Part shown: positions 12,161-24,400 of the stretch, in pieces
How positions within the stretch are numbered: position 1 is the stretch's first letter
How the letters are laid out: each line of letters begins with the position of its first letter
NCBI RefSeq assembly: GCF_023065955.2
Contig: NW_026622963.1
Location: 8,067,001-8,131,000, forward strand
Length of the DNA stretch: 64,000 bases
Direction: 5' to 3'
From: Ursus arctos
Lineage: Eukaryota > Chordata > Mammalia > Carnivora > Ursidae
Notes under the pieces: model-generated
Database searches by the model: none
Seen by the model: the letters and a program-made list of their open reading frames with translations, nothing else
Told to the model about the DNA's origin: nothing
Translations under genes and position numbers: made by a program

Positions 12161-13875
12161 CTTGAAACTTGACCACTATCTCACACCATACACAAAAATA
12201 AACTCCAAATGGATGAAAGACCTCGATGTGAGACAGGAATCCAAAAATCCTAGAGGAGAACATAGGCAGCAACCTCTACGACATCAGCCAAAGCAACCTT
12301 TTTCATGACACATCCCCAAAGGCAAGAGAAACAAAAGATAAAATGAATTTATGGGACTTCATCAAGATTAAAAGTTTCTGTACAGCCAAGGAAACAGTCA
12401 GAAAAACTAAGAGGCAGCCCACGGAATGGGAGAATATATTTGCAAATGACATTACAGATAAAGGACTGGTATCCAAGATCTACAAAGAACTTCTCAAACT
12501 CAATACACGAGAAACAAATAAACAAATCAAAAAATGGGCAGAAGATATGAACAGACACTTTTCCAATGAAGACATACAAATGGCTAACAGACACATGAAA
12601 AAATGTTCAAAATCATTAGCCATCAAGGAAATTCAAATCAAAACCACACTGAGATACCATCTTACGCCAGTTAGAATGGCAAAAATAGACAAGACAAGAA
12701 ACAACAATTGTTGGAGAGGATGTGGAGAAAGGGGATCCCTCCTACATTGTTGGTGGGAATGCAAGTTGGTACAGCCACTCTGGAAAACAGTGTGGAGGTC
12801 CCTTAAAAAGTTAAAAATTGAGCTACCCTATGATCCAGCCATTGCACTACTGGGTGTTTACCCCAAAGATACAGACGTAGTGAAGAGAAGGGCCATATGC
12901 ACCCCAGTGTTCATAGCAGCAATGTCCACAATAGCTAAATCGTGGAAGGAGCCGAGATGCCCTTCAACAGATGACTGGATTAAGAAGTTGTGGTCCATAT
13001 ATACAATGGAATATTACTCAGCAATCAGAAAGAATGAGTTCTCAACATTTGCTACAACATGGACGGCACTGGAGGAGATAATGCTTAGTGAAATAAGTCA
13101 AGCAGAGAAAGACAACTATCATATGATTTCTCTCATCTATGGAACATAAGAACTAGAATGATCAGTAGGGGAAGAAAGGGATAAAGAAAGGGGGGGTAAT
13201 CAGAAGGGGGAATGAAACATGAGAGACTATGGACTATGAGAAACAAACTGAGGGCTACAGAGGGGAGGGGGGTGGGGGAATGGGATAGACCGGTGATGGG
13301 TAGTAAGGAGGGCACATATTGCATGGTGCACTGGGTGTTATACACAACTAATGAATCATCGAGCCTTACATCGAAAACCGGGGATGTACTGTATGGTGAC
13401 TAACATAATATAATAAAAAATCATTATTAAAAAAAAAAAAGTTGTGGTCCATATATACAATGGAATATTACTCAGCTATCAGAAAGAATGAGTTCTCAAC
13501 ATTTGCTACAACATGGACGGCACTGCAGGAGATAATGCTAAGTGAAGTAAGTCAAGCAGAGAAAGACAACTATCATATGATTTCTCTCATCTATGGAACA
13601 TAAGAACTAGGATGATCGGTAGGGGAAGAAAGGGATAAAGAAAGGGGGGGTAATCAGAAGGGGGAATGAAACATGAGAGACTATGGACTATGAGAAACAA
13701 ACTGAGGGCCTCAGAGGGGAGGGGGGTGGGGGAATGGGATAGGCTGGTGATGGGTAGTAGTGAGGGCACGTATTGTATGGTGCACTGGGTGTTATACACA
13801 ACTAATGAATCATCGAGCCTTACATCGGAAACCGGGGATGTACTGTATGGTGACTAACATAATATAAAAAAAAAA
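12161..13875 (+). mobile_element. Compound young L1: ORF2 end with two 3' ends
   Basis: A 5'-truncated L1 inserted in sense. Frame 12343-13149 (268 codons) is the C-terminal part of ORF2p, including the Cys-rich segment ([14 protein letters not shown]). The first 3' end finishes in an A-run at 13440. A second, different L1 3' end (13441-13868) follows at once, joining within ORF2 at the equivalent of 12987. One 18-bp duplication, AAGAATCCACCCATATTC (12143-12160 and 13876-13893), encloses the whole. Lacking endonuclease and reverse transcriptase, it cannot be active. Confidence 0.93.
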
Positions 13876-14224
13876 AAGAATCCACCCATATTCTTGAGCA
13901 TGGTAGTCCTTAATTAAACTATCATAATTAGAAGGAAAAAGCTTCTTTGTTCTTTTAAGGAAATTAAAATAAACATAGACGTGAGATGAGAGATCAAAGA
14001 TGAATTGGTAAAGCAATAGAACAAGATAAAAAGGAAGTTGATGAAACTAAGAAAAGAGGGATAAGTAGTAACTTAAAACCACATTGGCAACAGCAAGAAA
14101 CAGAGCAGATACTATGGAAAATAAGGTCATAAATCGGGAAAAGGACGAAGAAGGAATTAGCAGATGGTAGACACGGAAGACAAATTAACAAAGACTAGTT
14201 ACAAATCCAGCAGGGCACAGTCTT

Positions 14225-14551
14225 TTTTTTTTTTTTTTTAATATTTTTTTTTATTATGTTAGTCACCATACAGTGCATCCCTGGTTTTTGATGTAAAGTT
14301 CGATGACTCATTAGTTGCGTGTAACACCCAGTGCACCATGCAATACGTGCCCTCCTTACTACCCATCACCAGCCTATCCTATTCCCCCACCCCCCTCCCC
14401 TCTGAAGCCCACAGTTTGTTATATGTGGTTTCTCTCATCTATGGAACATAAGAACTAGGAAGATGGGTAGGAGAAGAAAGGGATAAAGAAAGGGGGGGTA
14501 ATCAGAAGGGGGAACGAAGCATGAGAGACTATGGACTCTGAGAAACAAACG
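14225..14551 (-). mobile_element. Young L1 3' end with 5' inversion (twin-primed)
   Basis: Bases 14225-14422 are an antisense L1 3' UTR starting from its poly(T). From about 14424 the L1 reads in sense (TTTCTCTCATCTATGGAACA to GAGAAACAAAC). The two parts abut in the L1 consensus. A 15-bp duplication GCAGGGCACAGTCTT at 14210-14224 and 14552-14566 encloses both. Confidence 0.92.
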
Positions 14552-16141
14552 GCAGGGCACAGTCTTAATAACTAAAAAGGATCTTGAAGTGATTGAGACC
14601 TGAATGGCATTTCGAAAAAAAAGTTGAATGCTAAGATAAAGCCTACAGAGCTACTAAATTTCAAGAATGAAGAAAGAAAACAAAATTATATATATGCCAG
14701 TTGAAAAAGGGTTTGAATTATAAAATGAGAAAAATTAATTTTGACCACAGACTTCAATAACAACAGGTACCAGAAGGAAATGGATGCTGTCAATATAAAG
14801 AAAATTGGGGTGGGGGGGTGGCACATTTTGGCCAAAGTAAGCGTTTGAATCATGTCTGAGTAATTAGGTAATCAGGTTAAGGAACAAAAAAGCAGTTTTA
14901 ACCATTCTTGAGAGGAAAGCTATATGATTTAAAAACAATGTATGTAATTAGTGAAACAATTACATAAAATGACTATCAACTAGGAAGAGCTTTACCTGTT
15001 CGTATTTAGTGTTAGCTTCATATGCTTTCTACTTTTCAAATAAAACTTGACATCTTAGGTTTTCTGAGAGATAATTAGGAGGAAAGCGTTTGATTTTCTG
15101 CTCTATATGTTTTGATTAGCTGAATCATCAGTGACTTTAACCTTATATGAGTCCCACTTTTATAATACGTTGACATTTTGATTAATAATTTGATCATTTC
15201 ATTGAAACATTCTGTAGTTATTTATAAATAGATATTAGTCTTAGAGAGTGATGTGATTTGTTCTCATTTGAGTGTTTTCCTGGAGATACAGTAAGTGCTT
15301 TGACACAAAATCTGAACAAGACCTGCATTAAAAATAATTGGAAATCTCCTTTGAGTATCACTTATTTTTTAACTTGAGAACCTCTTGTTTTTATGTAAAG
15401 AACATTGTAGTTATTGAAACCTAGGCTTTATATTGAAACCAAAGTATTTGACCAGATTTTTCATTAATACTTTTGCTAGTTATATTGATTCACAAATTGA
15501 AAGTTTTTGTATCTTTTGCTTTTCCCTTTAGAATGTTAAGATATTTTAGGAGGCCAGCAACCATGTCTCATCTGGATTAATGGGAAATACTGTGCTAAGT
15601 ATTTGCCACTGTCTTCTGTCAAGAAATTTGCAAACACTTGAAACTCTATGGATAGTATTTGGCATACCATGTTCTTGATATCTTAGATAGTGAACTACTT
15701 CTGTATCTTTAGAAACGTTTTATGAAAAGCTAAGTATATAGATTATTTGATATATGAACATTTTAAGATACACTTTTTTGTTTCCTCCTTCCTCCCCTTT
15801 ACTAGTAAATTAAAAATTATTTTGAAAGAATATTTAGAAATGAAATCTGTTTCGTAGAATGAGACACATGTAAGTGATTTGTGGGGTAAGGTACACTTTG
15901 TAGGTAGTTTACTTGCTAATATATTTAAGCTGGTGTAACTAAAATTATTAATAAAATAATTTGTATAAAATATTAGTCTAGCCTTTTAAAATACCATTAC
16001 TTTTCATTAAGGTACCACTAGCGATAGTACAACTTTCATTCTTAAGTTCTAGTTGTAGTACTGTTAAAATACTAATAGATTAACTTCCCGGGACAAAAAC
16101 AAAGTAAAAAAATACCAAAATAGCAACAAAATTTTAATCTG

Positions 16142-16145
<4 letters not shown>

Positions 16146-16178
<33 letters not shown>
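16146..16178. repeat. (CA)n microsatellite
   Basis: About sixteen uninterrupted CA units, about 175 bp upstream of exon 3. Confidence 0.97.
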
Positions 16179-16181
<3 letters not shown>

Positions 16182-16354
16182 CTATTTTGCTACAGTTTGT
16201 AGCCATACACCTCCTTTCCTCCGAGCAAAAAAGGTTATGATCTGGGTTTATTTTAATTCAGTTCATTGCTGTTCCCTATAGGAAATCAGATTTTTGGAGA
16301 GCTCTAACAGTGTGCTATTGCTGGGCTCTCATCCTTTCTGTTTAAATAATGCAG

Positions 16355-16499
16355 GTACTTTGATGGAAACCTGGAGAAGCTCTTTGCTGAGTGTCATGTA
16401 ATTAATCCAAGTAAAAAGTCTCGAACACGCCAGATGAATACAAGGTCATCAGCACAGGATATGCCTTGTCAGATCTGCTACTTGAACTACCCTAACTCG
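16355..16499 (+). CDS. ARIH1: ARIH1 exon 3: end of UBA-like region, linker, start of RING1
   Basis: The exon follows acceptor AG at 16353-16354. Its first base G completes a split Arg codon, then 48 codons read from [10 protein letters not shown] to YPNS. It ends at donor GTGAGT (16500). It contains CQIC, the first zinc-ligand pair of RING1 (human Cys186 and Cys189), preceded by a basic linker with SKKSRTRQ. The acceptor lies about 175 bp downstream of a CA microsatellite. I saw no match to the preceding coding segment (roughly human residues 120-148) in 1-16354. Confidence 0.97.
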
Positions 16500-18397
16500 G
16501 TGAGTATCTGGTAGTTTAAGGCTAGCACTGACTCTCTGTTTCAGAGGGTAAATCAGCTTAAATTTATTTAAACAAAGGAAGATCTGGGAGTCTGGGATTG
16601 TATTGTAGTAAAACAGTAACCTATCAGAATATTAGGATAAAGGAAAGGAAGAGAAAAAATAGAGCTTGTTCTTTCCTCCTCCTCCCGTTTGCTTTTTAAA
16701 GCAGCAGCTTATCATTACACACCTAAATTTATTCTGAGTTTATTTTACTATCATGGGGGAATTGTTTAATAGGTGGGCAGTGAGTAGAATTACTTTTCAT
16801 CCAAAATAAGATAGATTTAAAACTAACATTTTAAAATAAATATCCAAAACACTAATAAAATGTCTTTAATAATATTTTACTAGGGAGCTTTCAGGATTTT
16901 TCATAACAGAAGAGTTTCACTTATACAGATCAATTCTAATGGAGATTCTTAAATATAGCAAGTGGTGACAGAGTTGGAACAGATACTGGGACCAGTTAAT
17001 TGAGTGAAAGTATCCCCCTTAAAACCTATTGAATTTAGACGATTTATTTTGGTGTGTCTAGTGAAGAATTTTAGGCTTAGACATGATATTCCTATGAAGG
17101 CCTTACTTTATTAGTAACTACAAGAAAATATTATTTGTGGCATAAATGTATTTAGTCACTTGGAATTCACCTCTTTAAGATGTTTCAAGATAGCTAAGAA
17201 ATAACTTCATTCTCTTAATAACTATCTTATTCGTGTTCTCTGCTTTAATAGTTAAGCAGCTCTTTCTAATTAATTACTATATACAAAGTCTTTGTCACCA
17301 GTATTATATATATTAACACATTGAAGGTTTGTCATTGTTTTTCTTAGAAGTCTATATATGTATCTGTAGAGGCCCATTTCAGTGGAACTAATTTGTTCAC
17401 GTCCAAGTGCTTAGAAAAGAGGTTTTTAAGGAAAGTTAATTAAGTGAGAAATAGAACAATGAGTTAAAATAACTTTGTAGGTAAAGTGTTGAGTTGAATT
17501 TCCAAATTCTCAAGTTTTGATTGTAGTTCGGATGCTAACTATTTGGCTTTGTGTAATTATTAAATCTCACTGGGTCTGAGTTATTTTTATCTTTCAAATG
17601 AGTTAAGTAAGATACTCTTTCAAATCTGTACTATTCTGAGAATTGTATAACTTGCCTCTCCTTTAAATCACAATCTTGAGTTGAGTATTTAAAAAAACAA
17701 TTAACATTACTATTAAAAATACATTAAATTCATGTTTTGACCATTTTATTTTCTGTCTTTAACAAATTCTCTATGCCAGGTGACATTTGTATAGTTCATA
17801 AAAGTTTCTGTGAAGTAATCCTGAGACCCAAAGAATTTGTCCCAGATTATATGGGGTTTCCTTATTCCCAGGCATTTCTCTGCTCTATTATAACCAGCTC
17901 CTCCCTCATTTAAATCTTAAATGTAATTTGAGTACTGAAGCTAGCTGCTTACAAATATCCCCTATAACTTTCTCAGTGCCCTTGGTATTGTCTAAAAGTC
18001 TTAACAAATTAGAATTAAAAATCACAACTGGAGATTTTCATTGTAAATTTTGCTTGCACTGTAACTGATGGTAGAGAGCCTACTATTCATTAATTCAATG
18101 CACCAGCCCTATTCTAAGTGTTAGAAACATAATGGAGAATAAAGGCATAATGCCTGCTTCAGATAATTTACAGATTAGCTGGGTAGATAAGTAAAATGAC
18201 ATATTCAGAAAGAAAGGTAAGCACTTTGATAGGGCATGATGCTGTGGGAACATGTTAGACACCTAACCCAGTTTTAGGTCGGGGAGAATTTCCCACAGAA
18301 ATTGACCTGTGAAATAACCTCTGAAAGTGTGGTAGTTAGGTGAACCAGGAAAATAGAGCAATACAGAAGCCAGAGGAAGACAATGTACCTCCAAGAA

Positions 18398-18428
<31 letters not shown>

Positions 18429-21400
18429 CTGCAAAAAACCTTAAAAGAATTGAAAAGTGAATTTGGAATTAACAACATGAAGTTTACCAATGATATTGGA
18501 AAGTTGATTTAAGTAGTGTGGTAAGATGAGAAACCACACTGCATGTGCTAAAGAATCATTGACTTGAAGATGGGAAAGGAAATGGAGACAATAAAGATGA
18601 ACAAATTGCTCTTTAAAGGAAGGTTGGCTATGTAAAGAATGACAGGACAAGAAAGCAAACAGCAACATGGGTTGGAAAGTAAGTTAAAGAGTTACGGAAA
18701 CTGTGCCAAGCGTTATAAAAAATGTAGTGTGATAAAACTAGGACTTCTTTTCTCATGGTTTTTAGACTAATACAGAAAGATAATTTTAATCTCTTCAGTT
18801 TTGCAAGTAAATGTCACCTGAGACTCCATTAAAGCTTTAATTGGATGAGTTTTTTTTTTTACCTTTGTTAATACAATTCCCATGTTTCAATTTCCACCAC
18901 TCTCTTCAAACACTCATACTTGCCTTTTATTAATGTATATCTTCAATACCTTTATCCTTCCAGAAAGCAACTTTAGCTTTATACAGTACCACATGCAAAC
19001 AAATTTTTTAAATAAATGGTTTGATAGCTTAGTTTGTAACACTTTGGAGTTCACTATTGTGGGTGATCTCTTCATTAAAAACAATTTCCTGAGACTTTGG
19101 GGGCACTTTTAAAGTTCATAAATTCCCCACCCCCACTCCCTTGTGTTGAGGCCAATTCAGGAGTTTCTTAGCCCTGGCAACAGTCATTCACTTTATAATA
19201 ATGTTGTTTCGAATTAAAGCATAAGATCTAGCTTTGCTAACCACCCTCTCCCCACTTTGCTAGGGAATGCGGTACCTCATTTTTATGAAGTAAGTAATTT
19301 GTACAGTCTAAGAATCAGATATGTTACATAAAGGCAACTTTGAAGATTGTGAGGCTGGTCCACCCTCCCATCCCTCACCCCTTAGGCACTTCTGAATCTT
19401 TGTGCTGGGAATCTAAGTCCGATCCTGTATTCCTTTTTAACTCATTTCATTTTACGGATGAGGGAACTGATGCCCTGATTATTCAGTTTTTATAAACGAA
19501 ATGGCTTTAACTTAAGAGATTATATGAGCAACTTCTGATGGAGGAAAGATACTTCTTAACGTTCTTACTGCTGTTTGACATGAGTTGCTGTGTATGTAAA
19601 ATGGCAGGGATAGATGAACGCTTTAAGAGTGTTTATTCTTTCAGTTCTTTTTTTAAAGGACCATTTCTGTTTTAGGTAATATTTCATGTATTTTTAGTGT
19701 GTTCTGTGTCAGATTTGTTTATGAATAAGTTTGTTGATAAGTAATCCAATCCCTTGAGTCAGGGACCCAAGTAGGTAAGCGCAAGGTAGTAAGGGAACAG
19801 GTATGTGAAAGGAGGAGGGAAAGGGAAATGGAACGGGATGGTGATACCCAGATAAGTCCATGATAATGACACCATTCTTGAGCACAACAAATGTGTTTAT
19901 ACCACAGGTTAGTTTTTGCTTTATCTTTAGATATACGTGTGTGATTTATTGTTCTAATTTATCTTATTTGGTATTGTTATCTATCTAATTAGAAGAATTA
20001 TTGAAAAAGAAGCCTTTAAAGAATAAAAAGCTTTGTTTTTTTTCTTATAATGATCGCTGATCCAGAAGTTCCAAAGGTAGAGGTGTTACTTGCAGTGATC
20101 ATTTGGTAACCATTGTGACCTCTAATCTCTCAATCTCAAGGATTCTTATTTGAAAAAAAGCACATGAGGATGCATATGTGTTTTTAAGTTGTGAATAAAA
20201 CATTTTAGAATTATTGATCTTTTACGCTGCTCTAATTGTCCTTTGTTTTTTTTCTTATAATGATCGCTGATCCAGAAGTTCCAAAGGTAGAGGTGTTACT
20301 TGCAGTGATCATTTGGTAACCATTGTGACCTCTAATCTCTCAATCTCAAGGATTCTTATTTGAAAAAAAGCACATGAGGATGCATATGTGTTTTTAAGTT
20401 GTGAATAAAACATTTTAGAATTATTGATCTTTTACGCTGCTCTAATTGTCCTTTACAGAATGCTCCTTCCCATTATAGTCTTGAAAATCAGATGCTCTCC
20501 ATTAGTGATCTGACAACAAGTTAGTGCCAGATCTCCTTCACCAGTGGGGAGTAATGAGAATAGATTCTTTTGTTTCCTAGATTTCTTTTTAATGGATGAG
20601 AATATTGGTTTCCAAAATATTTACCTTCACTTGTTCTGTGAATGAGTTAGAATCCTTGTCAATCTGAATAGCACCATATTTTAAACTGAGTAAATATTTT
20701 CCATGTCTGTTTCTGGGCCTTCTTTATATAGTTGATGTGCTGTAGTATAGAATTTTGTATCCTATTTGTATCTGAATGTCACAAGCAACATCAGAAATTT
20801 CATGAGCATTTTCAAATAACAGCTAGTTAGAAAATGGAATGAAATTAAAGGTACCACTTAATTTGAGCCACAAAAAGAATAAAAGAGCTAGAAATAAACT
20901 TGGCAAGAAATGTGAACGATCTATTATGAAGAAAACCTTAGATACTAAAGGAGATTAAAAAATGAGTTGAGTATTTGGAGAGAGAGAATAATAGTAAAAT
21001 ACTGAAAAACAAGACTAGATGGATGGGGGTAAGGAGGAACTAGTCCTACCAAATACAAGAATGATCAGTGTAGTGGAACAAGATAGAGTCAAGTATGTGT
21101 GAGGGAATTTGGTGTATGTAGAAGAGGGCATTTCAGATAAGGTGGGTTCGAGAAATGGTATTGGAACAACTTGGTTGCCATTTGGAGTAGAATCTTAAAT
21201 TCTTTCTTAACTCTTTATATTAAAGTTAATTAATTTAGAATCCAGATATTTTAAAACTAATACACTTTGCTACATACAAGTAGAGATCTTCTTCATGGCA
21301 ACAGAATGTGAGCATTCAGATTTGAAACAAAATATTTTCTACACTTAACAAAGGGCCAGTTTTCTAAATAGGTAAAAATCCCCACTGAATCACTAAGGAA

Positions 21401-24400
21401 AAAAATAAACCCAGTGGAAAAATTGGCAAAATTGGATGAAGAGAGTGCACAGAAAAAGAAATATATAGTCTTAAATCTTCTTTCAGATGTTTAAACTTCA
21501 CTCATAAAATAAAATAAAACCAAAACTAATGAAGTTACTTCATTTTGACCTGCTAGATTTCAAGAATCAAGGAGTTTGATAATATACCATGTTGACAGGG
21601 TTGTTGGGAAACCAGGTTCTCTTGAACAGTATAAACTGCTACAGCCTCTTTGAATGAAGCTTGGTAATAATCTGTTAAAGTGTAAATGTATACTTGTTAC
21701 AATGTCAGTCGTACAGATTTGTCCCACGATGCATTTATTTGCATGGTCACAATGATGTATATATAGCCAGTGCAGTAGCATAGTGGCAAAAAGAATAGTC
21801 TAAATGTCCATTAATGGTGGACTGCTTAAATAAATTATGGTACCTTCAATACAGACTGTAAAAAGGGGTGGACCCATGTGTACTAATGTAGAACCACGTG
21901 AGGAATCTATTAAATAATAATTAACCAAGATGAAAGTGTGTGCTGCTCTTACTGTGTGTGTGTACCTGTGTACGTTAGAACATCTCTGGCAGAATATGTA
22001 AGATATTGAAATAGCGATTACTTTCCTGAAGTAGAGGACAAGGATGGGGATAAAGGAGACTTATTTTTCAGGGGCACCTGGGTGGCTCAGTTCATTAAGC
22101 ATCTGCCTTTGGCCCAGGTCATGATGCCAGGGTCTTGGGATTGAGCTTGCGTCAGGCTCCCTGCTCAGCAGGGAACCTGCTTCTCCCTCTCCCTCTGCCT
22201 GCCGCTCCCCCTGCTTGTGCTCTCTCGCTGTCTCTGTCTCTCTCTGTCAAATAAATAAATTTGTTTTTTTAAAAGATTTTATTTAAAAAAACGGGAGACT
22301 TATTTATCGACATAAACTCATACTATTAAATGTTTTTACCCATGAGCCTGTATTACCTATTCATTTAGAAAAAATTTAGAGTAAATATTGTAAGATATTC
22401 TTAGTTGAAACTGGTGACCATTATTTGTATATTATAGAATATACTTCATTTAACTATCCCTCAAATTAGTAGTATTTCAAATCATGTAAATAATGTAAGA
22501 TTAGACCTAATGTTACCATTATTCTTAGCTATCTGAATAAATCTTTTGGTTTCCATAAGATTTTACTGATTATCTAGGTAAGCTACATTCCATGCAACTC
22601 AAAAGTCTGTATTTGTGTAACATTTTTTAATACAGCTTTGAGATAAAATTCACATACAATACAGGTTACTTATTTAAAATGGTTTTTAGTATAGTTACAG
22701 AGAGTTGTGCAGTCATTACCACAGTAAATTTTAGAACATTTTCATAACCCCAAAAAGAAACCTCGTCTCCTCTTAGAGTCACTACCCCTTGCCCCTCAAG
22801 CCACTCAACCCTAGGCAACCACCAATCTCCTTTCTCTGTGAATTTGCCTGTTCTATACCTTTCGTATACATGGAAATCAAACAATATGTGGTCTTTTGTG
22901 GCCGGCTTCTTTCATTTAGCGTAATGTTTTCAAGGCTTGTCTGCATTATAGCATGTATCAATACTGCAGTCCTTTTTATGCCTGAATAATATTCTTTCAT
23001 ATGGATATTCCACGTTTTGTTTATCCATTCATCATCAGTGGACATTTAGGTTGTGTCCACTTTGGGGCTATTGTGGATAATGCTGCTATGAATATTTATA
23101 TACAAGTTTTTGTGTGGAGCTATGTTTTCATTTCTTTTGGGTACATACCTAGGAGTGGAATTGCTGGATCATGAGTAACTCTATGTTTAATTATTTGAGA
23201 AACTGCCACAGTGTTTTCCAAAGCACCTGTACTATTTACATTCCCACCAGCAGTGTATGAGGGTTCTTTCTCCACATCCTTACCAACACTTATCTTTTTT
23301 AATAAAGCTGTCCTGGTGAGTGTGAAGTCATGTCTCATTGTGGTTTTGCTTTACATTTCTCTGATAGCTAAGGATTTTGAGCATCTTTTCATATGCTTAA
23401 TGGTACATGACATATTCTTATATTTAATACGAACTTGTCTGCCTTTCCTAAAGATTATAAGTATCTACTGTAGTGCATTTCTCATTAATTAGGTATTTTG
23501 TGTTAAATGTATTTTCATGTCTAAGTTTCACCACCAAGAAGTTTATTTTAGGAGCCCAGCTAGTCTTGTCAAATTGGACTTTTTAGCCACTATGAGAAAT
23601 GTGACCTAATAGAGACTTATTGAGTCACTATGTATAGTGATTTTTCTGATAATGTCTTTTAAAAGTCCGTGTATTATTTTTGTTGCAGTATTTCACTGGC
23701 CTTGAATGTGGACATAAGTTTTGTATGCAGTGCTGGAGCGAATATTTAACTACTAAAATAATGGAGGAAGGCATGGGACAGGTAAAGATGCCAATTTGAT
23801 TTTTAGTTTCATTGAATTTCCTACAGTGTTTAGACCCTTGCAGAAATATAAACAGGTGAAGCATTCTGGATTATGAATTGCATGGGGAACTTTTTTCTAT
23901 ATTAAGACTAAAAGATAATTAAGGCTTTTTTTCTGTTTACAATGTGGCAGTCCAGTTAAAGATACAGTTCAGGTAATGTTTTCTCAGCAGCATTAAGATG
24001 TGTGTATATCAGGCTAAACTTGTTGAGCCATTTTGTCAGGTGTCTTGCTTGTGCCTTTCAAGCTTTATATTGAGAAACCAATTATTCAGGTCAGCAGTTC
24101 TAGTTACCTTATGGGGATAAATACACACACACATTTCCTTTAATAGAAAGGGAACAATTAAGATTCTATAAATGTTTAGGTATTCTCAACCTACTGAAGT
24201 GCCTGGCGATGGTAAGCATTCAGTAAATATTTATTGAATGAAGACATAGTTTAAATTTCAATCTTTTTCAGACTATTTCGTGTCCTGCTCATGGTTGTGA
24301 TATCTTAGTGGATGACAACACAGTTATGTAAGTATTTTTGATAGATTATGCATGTTGAATATTGGGTAGTTGGTTAAACCAAATTAAATTTTGCTCAAAC

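Larger units (their letters stand above)
1..16354 (+). other. ARIH1: ARIH1 intron 2 (3' part)
   Basis: Non-coding sequence ending at acceptor AG 16353-16354. It holds the L1, CanSINE and MIR copies listed separately. I recognise nothing in 1-880, 1836-2600, 3964-4560, 7550-8180, 8401-9410, 9885-12142 and 14567-16145. Part of 7640-8160 may be a worn L2, and 10400-10600 may be a worn L1. All open frames here are short or lie in repeats. Confidence 0.85.
16500..23688 (+). other. ARIH1: ARIH1 intron 3
   Basis: Contains a worn MIR (about 17510-17620), an old unnamed repeat (18090-18380), a 26-bp poly(A), a perfect 210-bp tandem duplication, one CanSINE and an antisense L1. I recognise nothing in 16506-17500, 18430-19420, 19500-20030 and 20455-22054. 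Confidence 0.9.

Noticed and set aside
12343..13149. 268-codon open frame, the longest in the window
   Set aside because: It is the C-terminal part of L1 ORF2p in a 5'-truncated insertion with target duplications, not a host gene.
13212..13857. Two nearly identical 63-codon frames (13212-13403 and 13666-13857)
   Set aside because: Both come from the duplicated L1 3' UTR; no gene pair.
1..16354. Search for ARIH1 exons 1-2 within the window
   Set aside because: No sequence encoding the expected UBA-like segment before YFDGN was found, so these exons are upstream.
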